64,000 nucleotides of DNA from Candolleomyces eurysporus (taxonomy: Eukaryota > Basidiomycota > Agaricomycetes > Agaricales > Psathyrellaceae). Both the position numbers and the translations under genes were made by a program. The stretch lies in NCBI GenBank assembly GCA_027579435.1, contig JANBPK010001480.1, positions 1-64,000 on the forward strand, read 5' to 3'. This document shows positions 1 through 11,075 of the stretch, in pieces. Each line of letters opens with the position of its first letter. The stretch's first letter is position 1. A model generated the notes under the pieces. The model saw nothing but the letters and a program-made list of their open reading frames with translations, ran no database searches and was not told where the DNA came from.

Positions 1-95
1 CCCTAACCCTAACCCTAACCCTAACCCTAACCCTAACCCTAACCCTAACCCTAACCCTAACCCTAACCCTAACCCTAACCCTAACCCTAACCCTA
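1..95. repeat. Telomere repeat tract (CCCTAA)n
   Basis: Fifteen perfect CCCTAA hexamers are followed by a partial unit, with the C-rich strand reading 5' to 3' from base 1. This is the TTAGGG-type telomere used by most filamentous fungi, and it places the window at a chromosome left end. The tract ends in CCCTAGGG, a palindrome, directly followed by an N. The length here is only what was assembled and need not be the natural length. Confidence 0.97.
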
Positions 96-536
96 GGGNA
101 TGGTGGTCGAGTGAAGAGTGAATGGTGGCTGTGGCATCTGCGCGCCACTCTGACGGGCGCTGACCAAATATTTGCACACCACGATCGGACAGCCAGCCCA
201 CAGGCGGGAGAATGGGAAGAGACGACAACGGCGCTTGCTAGTCATGCTAGTTGCGTCAGTGGTGTGCGAGAGGTGTCCGCGGGAAAATGGGAAAATAGCC
301 CGTACGTTTTCAAGTGAGCTTCCAAACCTGGAAAATGGGTCGCCGAAAAGGGAATACGTACGGGTTAGTCGTGTCGTGCCTATAATTCTGTGGGCCGAGC
401 ACCAAGAAAGCCAATCTAAGCAAACCAAGATAACTACGAAAGATGCCTAGGACCTCATTGCTACGCCAATACCCGAGCTTCAAGACCGCTGAAATTAAAC
501 GACGTTCACCTTAACACTCGACGTCGGCACGATCGA
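96..536. other. Telomere-proximal non-coding stretch
   Basis: No gene is recognised. The stretch repeats a short G/A-rich word close to GGGAAAATGGG several times between about 207 and 340, which looks like degenerate subtelomeric repeat material. Open frames on both strands here have no recognisable protein features. Confidence 0.5.
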
Positions 537-1998
537 TCAAACTCCCACCCGGGCACACTTCTCCAATGCCTCCCTCACATCCCTCACTAAATCCTCTACA
601 TCCTCAATACCAACACTCAACCTAACCAGTCCATCCGTAATCCCCAGGGCCTCCCTCTCCTCCTTCGGTATACCCGCGTGTGTCATACTAGCCGGATGTT
701 CGGCGAGAGACTCTACACCTCCAAGACTCTCAGCAAGAGTGAAGAGTCGGGTCGAGGTGAGGAAGGTGACGGCGTGCTGATAAGAGGGAAGTCGGAAGGA
801 GATCATACCACTGAACGGGAATCCTCCTTCAGGCGGCTCCGACAGCGAGGACGAAGAATGATGAAGATCCCTCAGCAAAACATCTCCCTCGATCCACCTC
901 CTCGCATGCGAACTCAAATTCCTCCATGCAAGCTCATATCTCTCACTACTCTCCAAGCCCGGGTACATCACTTCCTCAACCAGAGGATTAGACCTAAGGA
1001 TTTTCGCGACCTTCAAAGCGTTCAAGCCGTGTTGACGCATCCGCAGCCCAAGGGTCTTTGCGCCGCGTTGAGCGAGCCAGCAGTCGTACGGGCTCGGTAT
1101 TGCGCCAGTCGCATTTTGCAAAAACCTCAACTTATCCTTGAAGGCTTTCAACCGAGGCGACGTCGATGATGGAGGGAGAATGAGAGCGCCCATGACCACG
1201 CCCGAATGGCCGTTGACGTACTTCGTTAATGAGTGTAGGACGACATCGGCGCCAAGGAGTAATGGGGAAGAGTAGAATGGGGAGAGGAATGTGTTATCGA
1301 CGAGCAGCAAAGGTTTGGAAGGGTGTGACTGCAATTTGCGCGATTCGGGAGACGTCGATGAGTTTGAGGGTGGGATTCGTTGGCGATTCGAGCCATATCA
1401 ACTTTTCTCGTGTGTTAGCTCAGCTCGAAACGTCGAGACTACTGCCAGGAGAACGCACCTTTGTGTGAGCCTGAATGTTTTCCCTGATAATCTCTTCGTC
1501 CACGGTTTCCAGATCCAAAAGCGTAACCTCTACGCTTTGGATTTCACTTGCCACTCTCTTGAGGTAACGATACGTCCCACCGTAAACATCGTTCACGCAA
1601 AGTACGTGCGCCCCATTTCCCAAAGCCTGAACGACGACACCGGTGGCGGCACTCCCACTCCCAAAGCACAGAGCATCCTCCCCACCCTCCTCGATACTCG
1701 CGAGCATCTTTTCGAAGGCGTTCCGGTTGGGATTATCGGATCTGGAGTACTCAAAACCCTTGTGGAGGCCCGGAGCGGTCTGGGCGTAAGTTGTAGAGAG
1801 AGATATGGAGGGGATGACGGCGCCTGTGGCTGGATCTGGGGAGGATCCGACGTGGACAGAGAGCGTGTTGAAGCCGTCAGAGGTGGGTTTGGGTTTTGGG
1901 AAAACACCATTAGTGCCATTGGAGGCACGTCGGTGACCGCTGGAGGCGTGGCCATGGCCATTGACGGTGGCAGATTTTAGGTCCAGAGAGGGCGACAT
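537..1998 (-). CDS. Cystathionine gamma-lyase-like PLP enzyme, frame broken once in exon 2
   Basis: Cys/Met metabolism PLP-dependent enzyme. Cystathionine gamma-lyase splits cystathionine to cysteine, 2-oxobutyrate and ammonia in the cytosol (reverse transsulfuration). Exon 1 (1998-1459, 180 codons) has a Ser/Gly-rich leader of about 40 residues, then GFEYSRSDNPNRNAFEK and CVNDVYGGTYRY, both typical of the family. A GTGCGT...AG intron spans 1458-1402. Exon 2 (1401-537) begins LIWLESPTNPTLKLIDV and carries VDNTFLSPF, the PLP-lysine motif SLTKYVNGHS and the C-terminal LAESLGGVESLAEHPASMTH. Between IDVSRIAQIAV (about 1340) and SKPLLLVDN (about 1320) the frame shifts; the two exons total 1405 nt, so one extra base would explain it and give about 467 aa. 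It could be a sequencing indel or a first inactivating mutation. The homologous gamma-synthase is less likely because the motifs fit lyases better. Seen: motifs and frame break. Inferred: specificity. Confidence 0.85.
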
Positions 1999-2581
1999 GT
2001 TGGAAATAGGGCAAGAACGCTAAACGTGGAACGTCGAGAGTAGTTCGGTGATGTCTACGAGTCTAGACGGACGGGTAGCAAGAGACGGTTAGGGGGCAAC
2101 CAGATGGACCGCCTCGTGGTCACCGAGAAGGAAGCGTAAGCAAGGGCGGATAGATAAGCAGGATATCAAAATCGACCTCATCGTTCTTATAATATAATAT
2201 TCACTTCGTCGAAGAAACTAAGAGAAGAGCCGGGAAATCAATGGTGCTCACTCGGTGCTCACTATGGCGTATCGGCTGAGCCATTATTCCCACACTTTCA
2301 GATCCAATATTACTATTCGGAAGGCCTCGTCTGCCACGTAGCGCAAGCATCGTGAGCCCCATGTCGATGAGTCGGAGTCCGTTGGTGCAACCTATGCTCA
2401 TCTTGGTGTCATTACACCGGTTTATGGTATCATATCATGACATTCCGTAAAGAATCTATATTAACTTAACTTTGTCGGTTGTCGTGGATCCTCCAGTCAT
2501 TCACAGAGTTGAATACCTATCTGTTCGGTGCGCCGCTTGTTTTTCCCCGTCATCTTATCTGACTCACAACATATAATTTAG
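1999..2581. other. Intergenic region between CTH-like gene and PRP6 pseudogene
   Basis: This holds the presumed promoter of the minus-strand lyase gene and the unrecognisable lost 5' part of the PRP6 copy. No further gene or convincing regulatory motif is seen. Confidence 0.4.
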
Positions 2582-5350
2582 GACTTACGTCGTACCCGAT
2601 AGCGTCATTGTTGGCGATCGATCCACCGGCGAGTTCGAGAGTTCCTTGGATGTCGGGCAGCAAGTGGTGAATCTCCCGATTCTACGGTTCCGGTCATGGT
2701 TCGTCTGACTGATGTACACAGAACGGAGGCTTCGAAACACCCGCAACCGACGGTAGCGGCCCCCTAACCAATTTCGTCGAAATCGGTCAAGCTCGCTACC
2801 AACTTCTCCCTATCAAACTCGACCAACTATCCTCGTCCACCGCGTCCAGTTCCGGTTTGTCGACGTCGATAGACCCAAAGGGCTATTTGACCAGTTTGTC
2901 GAGTATCCAAATCAAGAGTGATGCGGAGATTGGGGACATCAAGAGGGCGCGGATGCTGTTCGACTCGTTGGTGCGTTTCTTCTTCTCTTAGGCTCTTCCA
3001 TCTTTCTTTTGTATCTCCTCTACCGATACTGACAACTTGACAGGTAAAATCAAATTCGAAACACACACCGGGATGGATCCCGGCCGCCTGTTTGGAAGAA
3101 CGCGCAGGGAGGATGGTCGCCGCAAGGAGGATCATCAAGATGGGGTGTGAGCAGTGTCCGAAGAGCGAGGACATTTGGTTGTAGGCCACCAGGTTGCATG
3201 TGAGTTTCAAGTTCAAGTGTTCGTCGCTCGAGGGTTTTTCCATGCTTCGTTGAAGGGTCTTACGGTCTCTAGACGCTCATACTCAATTACCTCTAATTTG
3301 ACTTTGACCCTCGGTCCGACTTCCATTCCGGTTATCGTTTACATTCTTTTCGTCACCTCTCCTTCAATTCCCATTGTTCACCTCATCTAATCACGAACTA
3401 CGGGCAACTAATTTGTTTCCCTAGGACAACTACGACGCCAAGGCTATCCTTGCGAACGCGGTTCAACACGTAGGGCAGAGCGTCAAGATCTGTCTCGCGG
3501 GCGCCGATTTGGAGCACGGCGTGAAAGCTAACAAGAGAGTTTTGAGAAGAGGTATGTGCTTGATGTGTCTTTTGTCGGGTTTGAGTCGCTGACTGGGTGT
3601 TCATTTTCCCTCTACCGATGCTTCTGTCTCGCCCTTTCGTTGATCTGAACGTTCATCGCCGTCGTTACACTCATGAAGTGTCGTTCGCCCTCAATCTCTA
3701 CGCCTCTCTCACCATTCTCGCACTTGGCTATGTCGTCACTCTCCCTAGCCCTCGAACACATCCCAACCTCCGTCCGCCTCTGGAAAGAAACCGTCAACCC
3801 AGAGTCCTCCTCGCTCGCGCCGTCGAAGTCGTGCCCACCTCCGTCGAGCTTTGGCTCGCTCTCTCTCGACTCGAAACCCCTGACAAAGCAAAGAGCGTCC
3901 TCAATAAGGCTAGGAAGAGCGTGCCGACGAGCCATGAAGTCTAGATTGCAGCTGGTCGACTTTTAGAACAGGAGGCCACAAGGGAAGGCTCAGGGAAGAC
4001 CGAGGATAAACGAGCGAAAGAGTTGGAGGCTGTGAATAAGACGATCGAAGCCGGTGTTAAGGAACTCCATCGACACCGAGTCCTACTTACTCGAGGCCAA
4101 TGGCTCAAAGAAGCTGAGCGGTGCGAAAGCGACGGGTCGCCACGGACGTGCGAGGCTATCGTCAAAGTTACGGTCGGTATGAAGCTCGAGGAAGACGAGG
4201 ATCGGTATGATACATGGGTGTCGGATGCCTAGAGTGCGTTGGGGAGAGGGTTTAAGGGTGATGCGGCTGGAGTGAGAGAGGTACTCGTGAAAGCTTTCGA
4301 TACGAATCCGGAGAGTGAACAGCTTTGGCTGGCGGCGGTGAAGTCGGAGGCGGAGAATGGAGAGTTGGCTGTTGCGAGGGGGTTGCTGACGCGGGCCAGG
4401 AGCGTTGCAGATACGGAGAGGGTGAGTTCTTCGTTGCCAGTCTTTGTTTTTGTTCTTCCTTGTTCGATGCCCCGCGTTTTCTTTTGCGTTCGCTCTTCGT
4501 TTACTATCGTTCATTCGCTTGACGTAAATGTTGACATCCTCTTGTTCGCTAGATCTGGATGAAGTCAGCCGTCTTTCAACGCCAACGATCCCAATACACC
4601 TCCGCCCTCCAAACGCCCTCCACCGCTATCCAAAAATTCCCGGAATTCCCGAAACTATGATCCAAGGCCAGATCTACGCTCAACAGCTGAAGAACGTTTC
4701 CGCCGCTCGGACCGCATACGCGAATGGTATCAAGGTCTGTCCGAAGGAACCACTTGATGGATCCTCGCTTCCAGATTAGAAGAAGACGATGGGAAGGATA
4801 TCAAAGCCCGAGCGTTTTTGGAGAAAGCGAGGTTGGCTGTACCGAAAGATGAGAGACTCTGGGCAGAGAGCGCCCGCGTCGAGGAAAGGAGTTCGGGAGC
4901 CGGTAGTGCCCAGGCCAAGTTGATGCTCGCTCGTGCTTTACAAGAATGCCCTACGTCCGGTCTACTTTGGAGTATGAACCTCTGGGCTGAACATCAGCCC
5001 ACACGCAAGTTTCGTTCCGTCGATCCTCTCAAGAAGTCTTCTGGTGACCCGCTCATTGTATGCACCGTCGCTCGACTCTTCTGGCAAGAACGTAAGATCA
5101 AAAAGGCTAGGGAGTGGTTGAGGAGGGCAGTGAAAGTGGATAAAGACATCGGGGATGTTTGGGGTCGGTGGTTGAAGTTTGAGAAGCAGTATGGGACGGA
5201 GGAGTACCAGGAGATTGTGAAGAGAGGGTGTGAGAGTGCAGGGTAGAGCGTAAGGACGATCGAAATGTGGGGAAGCGGTCGAGGGAGGTTTTGGAGCTGG
5301 TATGTGAGGTGTGGGAGTTGGAAGGTACGGTGCAAACCTCGCCGGTCGAC
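2582..5350 (+). pseudogene. Decayed copy of PRP6/prp1 splicing factor (U5/tri-snRNP HAT-repeat protein)
   Basis: Prp6 bridges U5 and U4/U6 snRNPs in the spliceosome through HAT (half-TPR) repeats. The readable part starts at VPDSVIVGDRSTGEFESSLD (about 2592) after an intron acceptor. It continues with NFVEIGQARYQLL and GDIKRARMLFDSLV, then HAT units such as HIPTSVRLWKETVN, VPTSVELWLALSRLE, NPESEQLWLAAVKSE and ECPTSGLLWSMNLWAE, and fades near REVLELVCEVWELE (about 5310). Damage includes in-frame TAG at 3942 (where family members have WIAAGRLL) and at 4230, frame changes near 3800, 4660 and 4760, a lost N-terminal part, and an internal deletion that joins SALGRG directly to a later HAT unit near 4255. 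Introns are kept at several family-typical places (for example 4422-4553), so the copy arose by DNA duplication, not retroposition. A functional PRP6 must exist elsewhere because the protein is essential in studied fungi. Confidence 0.9.
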
Positions 5351-6320
5351 ATGTTGTTGTAATCCTTTTAATGCTACAATCTTCTATGTCCACCTGTTAG
5401 CATTCATGGGGCGAAGGTCCATGCGGATCAGACCTTTCCAAGACCGTTTCATTGCCGCGTGGACAACCTGACGACGCTCGAATGATTCACAAATACCGCG
5501 TTGAAAGTTGCGTCCGCTCAGATTTCTCTGGCCGGTTTGTAAGTTGAATGACAATGAGTAGACAGGTTCATAAATCATCTTTCCTACTCCCGATTGCATC
5601 TTGAAGTTGGTCGCTTGTCATTTTTCGCTTTTCCGTCTCCCTCTCCCAGGCCCTTCTCGTTTCTCTTTGCTCGTCCCATCATTCGGCGTCAAGGACATTG
5701 ACGGAACGGAATTTCAAGTAAATAGTCTACATGTTCATGAGAAATCCAAAACTATTATCGGTGCTCTTAGGTAGATAGCCTACTTGAGTTCAGTTAAGAC
5801 GAGTTCACGGCAAAGAAATAAGTGAGGAAAACAAATTTTACATGGAAGTGGACGGTAGAGGCTGGAACTGCATTGTAAAGTATTGTACGTGGCTCTAGGA
5901 CAGTTCCGTCGGATTAGAAATGGATACGTAAGAAGAAGGAGAAGAGGCCAATGAATGATGAGAGGAAGTGGTGCCTGAGGATCGCGGAAATTTTCATAAT
6001 CAACCTGCCCATGACGATACTCATATCCAACTCCGGACAATGCTGAAGTGAGGGCCGCACATTCTTAACGTCAATTCTTCAACGAGAGAGTCGCATGGCA
6101 TCTTCACAACCGGAAGAGAAAGCGGTCATCATCACCATCGGAGTCAGGCTCGACGATTACATGACAATAGAGCACTAATGCGAGCAAGGTAAGTCCGGAA
6201 TGCTGAACGTCTTCAATCAATTAAACTCTAGGTTCTAGAACGTTCAACGGAGGAAATGTGATTCGAACTTGCATTACCCGTGCCGAAGACATAACTGGGA
6301 GGCAAGATCTGACTCGATCG
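5351..6320. other. Intergenic, no recognised gene
   Basis: No protein family, RNA gene or clear repeat is recognised. The open frames on both strands lack domain signatures. Confidence 0.35.
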
Positions 6321-6333
6321 AAAGGTGTGGGAT

Positions 6334-6374
6334 TATGGTTGGCGGGAACTGCACGGTCAAAAATTCCCGCGCGC
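6334..6374 (+). repeat. Left terminal inverted repeat
   Basis: The core begins TATGGTTGGCGGGAACTGCA and runs into a CCCGCGCG end. It matches the reverse complement of 7251-7294 over essentially its whole length. Confidence 0.75.
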
Positions 6375-6587
6375 TCGGAGGATTGATCAAAGATTAATCT
6401 CATCTCGATGCTCGTCAAAATATTTGAGAACTCTTCCCCTGATGTGTAGCCATATCTAAACAGGTTTTTCTGGAATAAGTTGAAGAGACGCTCTCTCCTC
6501 TGACTCCGATCTGCCGTGGTGACCGCGTACACCTGAAGTACAAGGGCAAGTGCGGGTGACAGTCACGTAGACCATCGTTTCCCCCCG

Positions 6588-7156
6588 TAGTTCAAGTCAA
6601 GAGCGTCCACAACACTCCGATTGAGGGGCTCTGGCACTGGCTTTCAGAGACCTGTGGACTAAATATGAAGGATACAATCATTAGCGGTCAAACTCTCGGC
6701 ATCTACCACTCAGAGAGTCCTGTGCACAAGTGCGTAACATCCTTGACTTTCCGTTCACCGACCACATGATTCATCTTTTCTCCTTCCAGACATCTATTTC
6801 TATGGTTATGGCCCAAGATTGTTCAAAACATCATCAATGGCTTCGTTCAGTATTGGAATAACCACATCATTCGTACTCAACGGGCAAAAGAGAACATGTC
6901 TGGATCGACTCCAACACACGGATTCATTTGCCCAGCACTCCCGGCCAAGGATGTTGGTATTAGGGTTGACCAAGCTGTCCTTGATGCTCTTCGGGATGAG
7001 ATTCCCACCTCCCGTGCTGAGTCTACGCGATGGGTCAGCGACAACTTTGCCGCAGCGGTGTACGAATTCATTGGATCGCCAGCTTTGGATAATATGTCAA
7101 AAGGCTGGGCCATCTTCACTACCATGGTCCCTTATCTTACTATTGATGACTTGTAG
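6588..7156 (+). pseudogene. Integrase core domain (DDE) protein, 3' half only
   Basis: Reading plus strand from about 6595 gives SVHNTPIEGLWHWLSETCGL. The HN-x-x-IExLW word is the signature near the end of the catalytic core in a large group of basidiomycete integrase-core proteins. An intron with GTGCGT donor at about 6730 and CAG acceptor before 6791 joins this to HLFLWLWPKIVQNIINGFVQ, then YWNNHIIRTQRAKE and a tail ending at the TAG at 7154. The upstream catalytic part with the first Asp residues is absent, so it cannot be active. It lies entirely within the inverted-repeat element. Seen: motif, intron borders and C-terminal region. Known: such proteins derive from transposon or retroelement integrases. 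Inferred: it is the former transposase of this element. Confidence 0.6.
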
Positions 7157-7250
7157 GGCTGTAACGCAGTATCCATGTATTGCAAGTAGCATCATATGTA
7201 TGTACATTGGGCAGTGACCTCGATTCCGCAAGGATTATAGTGACGGCGGT

Positions 7251-7294
7251 CTCGCGCGGGAANTTTTTTGACCGTGCAGTTCCCGCCAACCATA
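7251..7294 (-). repeat. Right terminal inverted repeat
   Basis: Inverted copy of 6334-6374, differing by an N at 7263 and one extra T in the adjacent run. The outer side reads CCGCCAACCATA on the plus strand. Confidence 0.75.
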
Positions 7295-7310
7295 GTGGGA
7301 TGTGACCTTT

Positions 7311-8043
7311 ACTAGAAAGGCTGCAGAACGCAATTACAGGGAGGATGATCCAAGCAACTACGTAAAGCAGTGTAGGATTGGAACGTCTTTCCAAACATCG
7401 ATCTTCCTCCCGGAAACATCGTGTCGGCATTGTCGAACAAGGCCGTGATAATCTTCACCAAGAGCATGAAATGAGAACTGGTGAGACAGGTAATCGATCG
7501 AGTTCGCGCAGTTCGGAAATTGGGGTAAGTCAATAGCTCAGCCTGGGCTGTCCATCTAGACAAAGAGGAAACGAAATCTCATCAATTATATCTGACAAAA
7601 CAAAAGGAATTAGAGGTACGCACTCATTAGTCCCATCCTTCTGATATGCTCTACCTCTCTTTTCCTCAACGAAATACTTGCTCCGCCCAAGAAGTCACCT
7701 TCCCTTGCTCCGAAAATCCCGGTCGCCTCCCAATCCTTTCTCTTCTTCAAACTACCACGTCGCCACTGCGTTCATCCGCCCCCCAAGTCGTACTGCTCCT
7801 TCACGGGTCTCTTTTGCTAATGCTGCATCCTGGACCCTGAAGCATTCAGCAGCTTATCAACTGCGGGATTAGACGAGGGACGTCGTCTTCGCCGACAGCG
7901 ATCTTGGATTCCCAGAGTCGAACGAGAGGTGAGAAGTCAATCATCTTGAACGGCCGAAAAACTGTGCAAGTTTATCGAAGAAAGTAGTCATATTAATTCA
8001 TGACTTAAAGACGAGCCCGAGAATTGCTCCACAGCTTCGATAT
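7311..8043. other. Intergenic, no recognised gene
   Basis: Only short open frames without recognisable motifs. Part of it may be the lost C-terminal coding region of the neighbouring BCAS3-like remnant, but no alignment can be supported by eye. Confidence 0.3.
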
Positions 8044-8397
8044 TCTTCAATATTTTCCACACAACAGATTGGTCGCAGAAACATATGCCACCCTGTTCCT
8101 CGTCAATACACACGTCCACCTCCCATCTCGAACCACCCTCACATCTTCAAAAACGGTATTCGTCCGTCCTCGTCTCAGCTCGTAGAGGCGAACCCAGGAT
8201 CCAAGAGCATCCGCCGCACTCTTAGCAGAATTCGCTGCCGGCGGGTTCGCCACATCCGCAGCGGTCTTGGACGGAGTAGGTACGCTAGAGTCGGAAACCT
8301 TCATGGGAGGTGCAGGAGCAGGTCGAACGCTGAACACTTTTGTGAGACATACCCATCCCTCGGAACAACCCAAACCCCAGCTCCTTCCCCTGACCAC
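8044..8397 (-). pseudogene. BCAS3-like WD40 protein remnant
   Basis: Reading the minus strand gives a Pro/Ala-rich stretch followed by RLYELRRGRTNTVFEDVRVV and RDGRWTCVLTRNRVAYVS. This resembles the WD-repeat segment of fungal BCAS3-domain proteins, which contain a run close to LYxLRRGxT...V.DGRW. BCAS3 proteins act in autophagy with PHAF1 in animals; the fungal role is little known. The match breaks off at a TAA just after the motif, where family members continue for several hundred residues. Minus-strand frames up to 9017, one containing an N, may be further decayed parts but cannot be assigned. It could also be another WD40 protein. Confidence 0.45.
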
Positions 8398-10436
8398 GTC
8401 AAGCTGGCAATCGGCTGACTCTTCAAACCGATAAACTCTATCACCACCGTTGTTTGCTGGTGCTTCACTCGCGGCTGACCTTCACTTTAAGCGTTGCTAG
8501 AGGATAGGGAAAGGGCAACGATGTTCAAGTCTCGGTCGAGTTGCATTAGGCAAAACAGATCCCAGTTCCGCCACCACTTACACGCGAGAACCTCCCCCTC
8601 TTCCTTTCTTCCTCGTTATCAGGCCTCGACAAGGCTTGGTGACACCCCCGCCTCCACTTGGGGAACTCGAAAAGAATATTCGAGCTTTGCCCAGGGTCGA
8701 TCCTTCAGCGCCGACTCGTCCTGCTGCTCTGGTGGTTGGCGACCAAGCAGTTGAGTCGACCGAGCCGTTAATTTGATTCCTGGCAGCTTCCAACGCGATT
8801 CCACGAAGGAGCTGGACACCTGAGAACATAGTTCCTCCAACCTTCGGAGCTGCACTATCCAACTTGCTTCGTCGGTTTCTTCAGCAAGTTTGAGCCGATT
8901 AACAGGAAGAGCGACAGAGTGGAAGGTGATGCGCCCAAACCCTGCGACGAGGACGACCGATTCTTGCGTCGGAGATACCAGGTTGACTCGATTGGANCCA
9001 TGGGAACGTACAGACACAGGATGAGGCAGGTCACTGGTACTCTCTACTCGAACTCATTGAACGTCTCGAAGGATAGACGAAGCAATGGGAACTAGAAAAC
9101 AACTTGCAGAAGACGCCGATGAAAACGCTGATGACCGATACGAAGGTACTCGAGGTCCTGAAAACGCATAAGCCATCGGAGGGGGAGTTGCAAGACCCGA
9201 TATGTTGGAATGAAAAATATGCCGAAATGAGGATGGCGAGATGGCGCGGAGAGCTGGAGGCGAAGAAGCCGACTGAAGAGAATGTTATGGTCAAAAAGGT
9301 GATAATAGGGAGGGAAAGGTAATGGGAACGCACGACAACAAAGAGCCTTTCGCTTTCGCTACCCTCCAACCTATTCGGCAAACATCGAAGGAGAGTCGTT
9401 CAACGGCACGACGGGTTTTCAGCTAATAAATGGCTAGAATTGTTTTCGGGCCTGCATCCGGTTCCAACAGGAGTTGAGCCTGCAAGTCTGCATTCAACAA
9501 GTAAAAGAAAGCGTTTCAGTGGGCTGATTACGAGGAGAGCAGACAGAGGTTACTTACAAAACACCCAACATCGTATTCATTCGATCCTCTCTCATTTCTC
9601 CAAGGCTTCTTCCTCTCTTCGAGGCCTCCTGGGGTATCACAACACGCGCAACACCTTCTCAATTTCACACTCACTGAGCACTTCGGAACCAGGCGCCAAG
9701 TTCGACGTCTCCCCGATCTGAAAGCCGGATGCGCAACCGGGGATAGGAAGTGGAGTAAAGAGAGGCACAAGCGTCAGCGCGCGAACGTGATGAACGGAAG
9801 GAACGGAATGGCTAATCGAGCGATAGATGTCGATCACGACGATTCAAAATTCAGATCGACAGGACTCGTTAAATGAGGGATGCGCGACCGAGCATCTGTG
9901 ATGTCTGAAGAACGAAACAACAAACGAACAAGAGCAAAAAGTACTCACCTTCCCCTCCCCAACGCTCTCACTTCCCCTTGGCCCACACCCACCCCTGTGC
10001 TTCGCCCTACATCCAGAGCCTCGTCCATCTAGTAGTCGTCTAACTCATTCGCTGATTTGTCGACTGCTTTGTGTATCATTCCCAAAAACGATCGGTATTT
10101 CGTTGTCCAGGTTTTTGAGCTGTTCAGGTTCGCCCCATCTGCACTGCGAGGTCAATTCGGATCGATTTGACGTGGTTGCAAGCGGGCTATTAGAAGATGA
10201 GCAGTGGGAGGAGAAAAATAGGACAGAATAATCAGTAAACAGATAGAGAGGGAGGGAGGGAACTGTGAGGCGCCTTTCGTTGAGAGAGAAGGAGCGGGAA
10301 CTGTGGGAAATCAATCCCAGATCGTCGGCATTCTCTGCCGCCTGTGGCTGTGTTATTGATATTCCTCCAGCTCGCTCGACGAGAAAAGGTGTATTGCTTC
10401 AACTGCTATACTACAGAAGTTACTCGGTGGAACAGT
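8398..10436. other. Gene-poor stretch with unassigned open frames
   Basis: A Lys/Glu-rich plus-strand frame at 9104-9322 (72 codons) and a minus-strand frame at 8619-9017 with an N at 8997 look protein-like but match no family I know. No RNA gene is seen. Treated as decayed or non-coding. Confidence 0.3.
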
Positions 10437-10439
10437 CCT

Positions 10440-11011
10440 TCAAAAGCCGCTAAAATCGACCAAAGGATACTGATAACGCAGCCACTCAAGACCAGACTTT
10501 GCCGCAATATCCTTCGCCATCTGCTTCTTTGGAGCGGATCCTTGGCCAACTACGACTCCAAGGTCGTTACCACTGGGGCCTACGACTGTGACGAATCCGG
10601 AGTTAGCAGAACGATCATACTCCGGACGACGGTGGCACTCACACATAGCTTCGGCAAACCATCTGTTTTCGTAGTCGGTTGTCTCCTCCACACGGATGAC
10701 TGGTCGGGCGGTATTACCCAATACTCGCTGAGCGGCATTATTAAACCTCATGCAAGATCCTAGTAGAGCGTCGATGTCAGTATTGAGACGAGCTGAATGT
10801 GAGGCTGAGCTGCACCATCGGACATGATAGGCTCGAGTAAGGGGGTGACAAAGTGATTGACGGTCAATGAGCTCGAGATTGGGATGAGAGGCGAAGATTT
10901 GGAGGGTATAAATGCTGAAAACGCGTACCCAGCTTTTAAAGCGCCTTCTCCGGCCATCTTTTCCCCAAAATACTCCTGGTTTGGGGAACTGGCATGACAC
11001 GCTGGAGTCAC
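10440..11011 (-). CDS. Small dsRNA-binding motif (DRBM) protein
   Basis: The last exon (10585-10440) encodes the end of a double-stranded RNA-binding motif, GSAPKKQMAKDIAAKSGLEW: the Lys-Lys pair, the Ala-rich second helix and the LEWL ending are diagnostic. A 57-bp intron (10642-10586; GTGAGT, CTAAC branch site, CACAG) is needed to remove an in-frame insertion and join AEAM to GPSGNDLGVVVGQG, which restores the beta strands. The exon upstream (to about 10760) reads NNAAQRVLGNTARPVIRVEE. A further exon with EYFGEKMAGEGALKA probably lies at 11011-10930 before a GTACGC donor. The start is uncertain. Stand-alone DRBM proteins are common in Agaricomycetes; partners and function are unknown. No damage is visible in the assigned exons. 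Confidence 0.6.
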
Positions 11012-11075
11012 TTACTGACCGCGCGCCTGCTGTTCGATCCTTATCGGTAAAATTCCATTCACTCAGTACGTACAA

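Larger units (their letters stand above)
6321..7310. mobile_element. Short element with ~40-bp terminal inverted repeats around an integrase remnant
   Basis: An inverted repeat of about 40 bp bounds this segment. The left arm 6334-6374 starts TATGGTTGGCGGGAACTGCA. The right arm 7251-7294 is its reverse complement, with one N and one extra T in the T-run. Outside both arms lies AAAGGT in inverted orientation (6321-6326 and 7305-7310), so the true ends may reach that far. Between the arms is a 3' half of an integrase-type gene on the plus strand. The arrangement suggests a cut-and-paste DNA transposon, internally deleted and probably non-autonomous. I cannot identify a target-site duplication. 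Ginger-type elements combine TIRs with a retroviral-type integrase and are one candidate, but this is inference. Confidence 0.65.

Noticed and set aside
1291..1980. 229-codon plus-strand open frame
   Set aside because: It is the antisense of the well-supported lyase exons and has no protein motif.
6240..6310. tRNA-like T-loop word GTTCGAATC on the minus strand
   Set aside because: The five bases on each side cannot form a T-stem and no acceptor or anticodon arm is found; it lies next to the inverted-repeat element.
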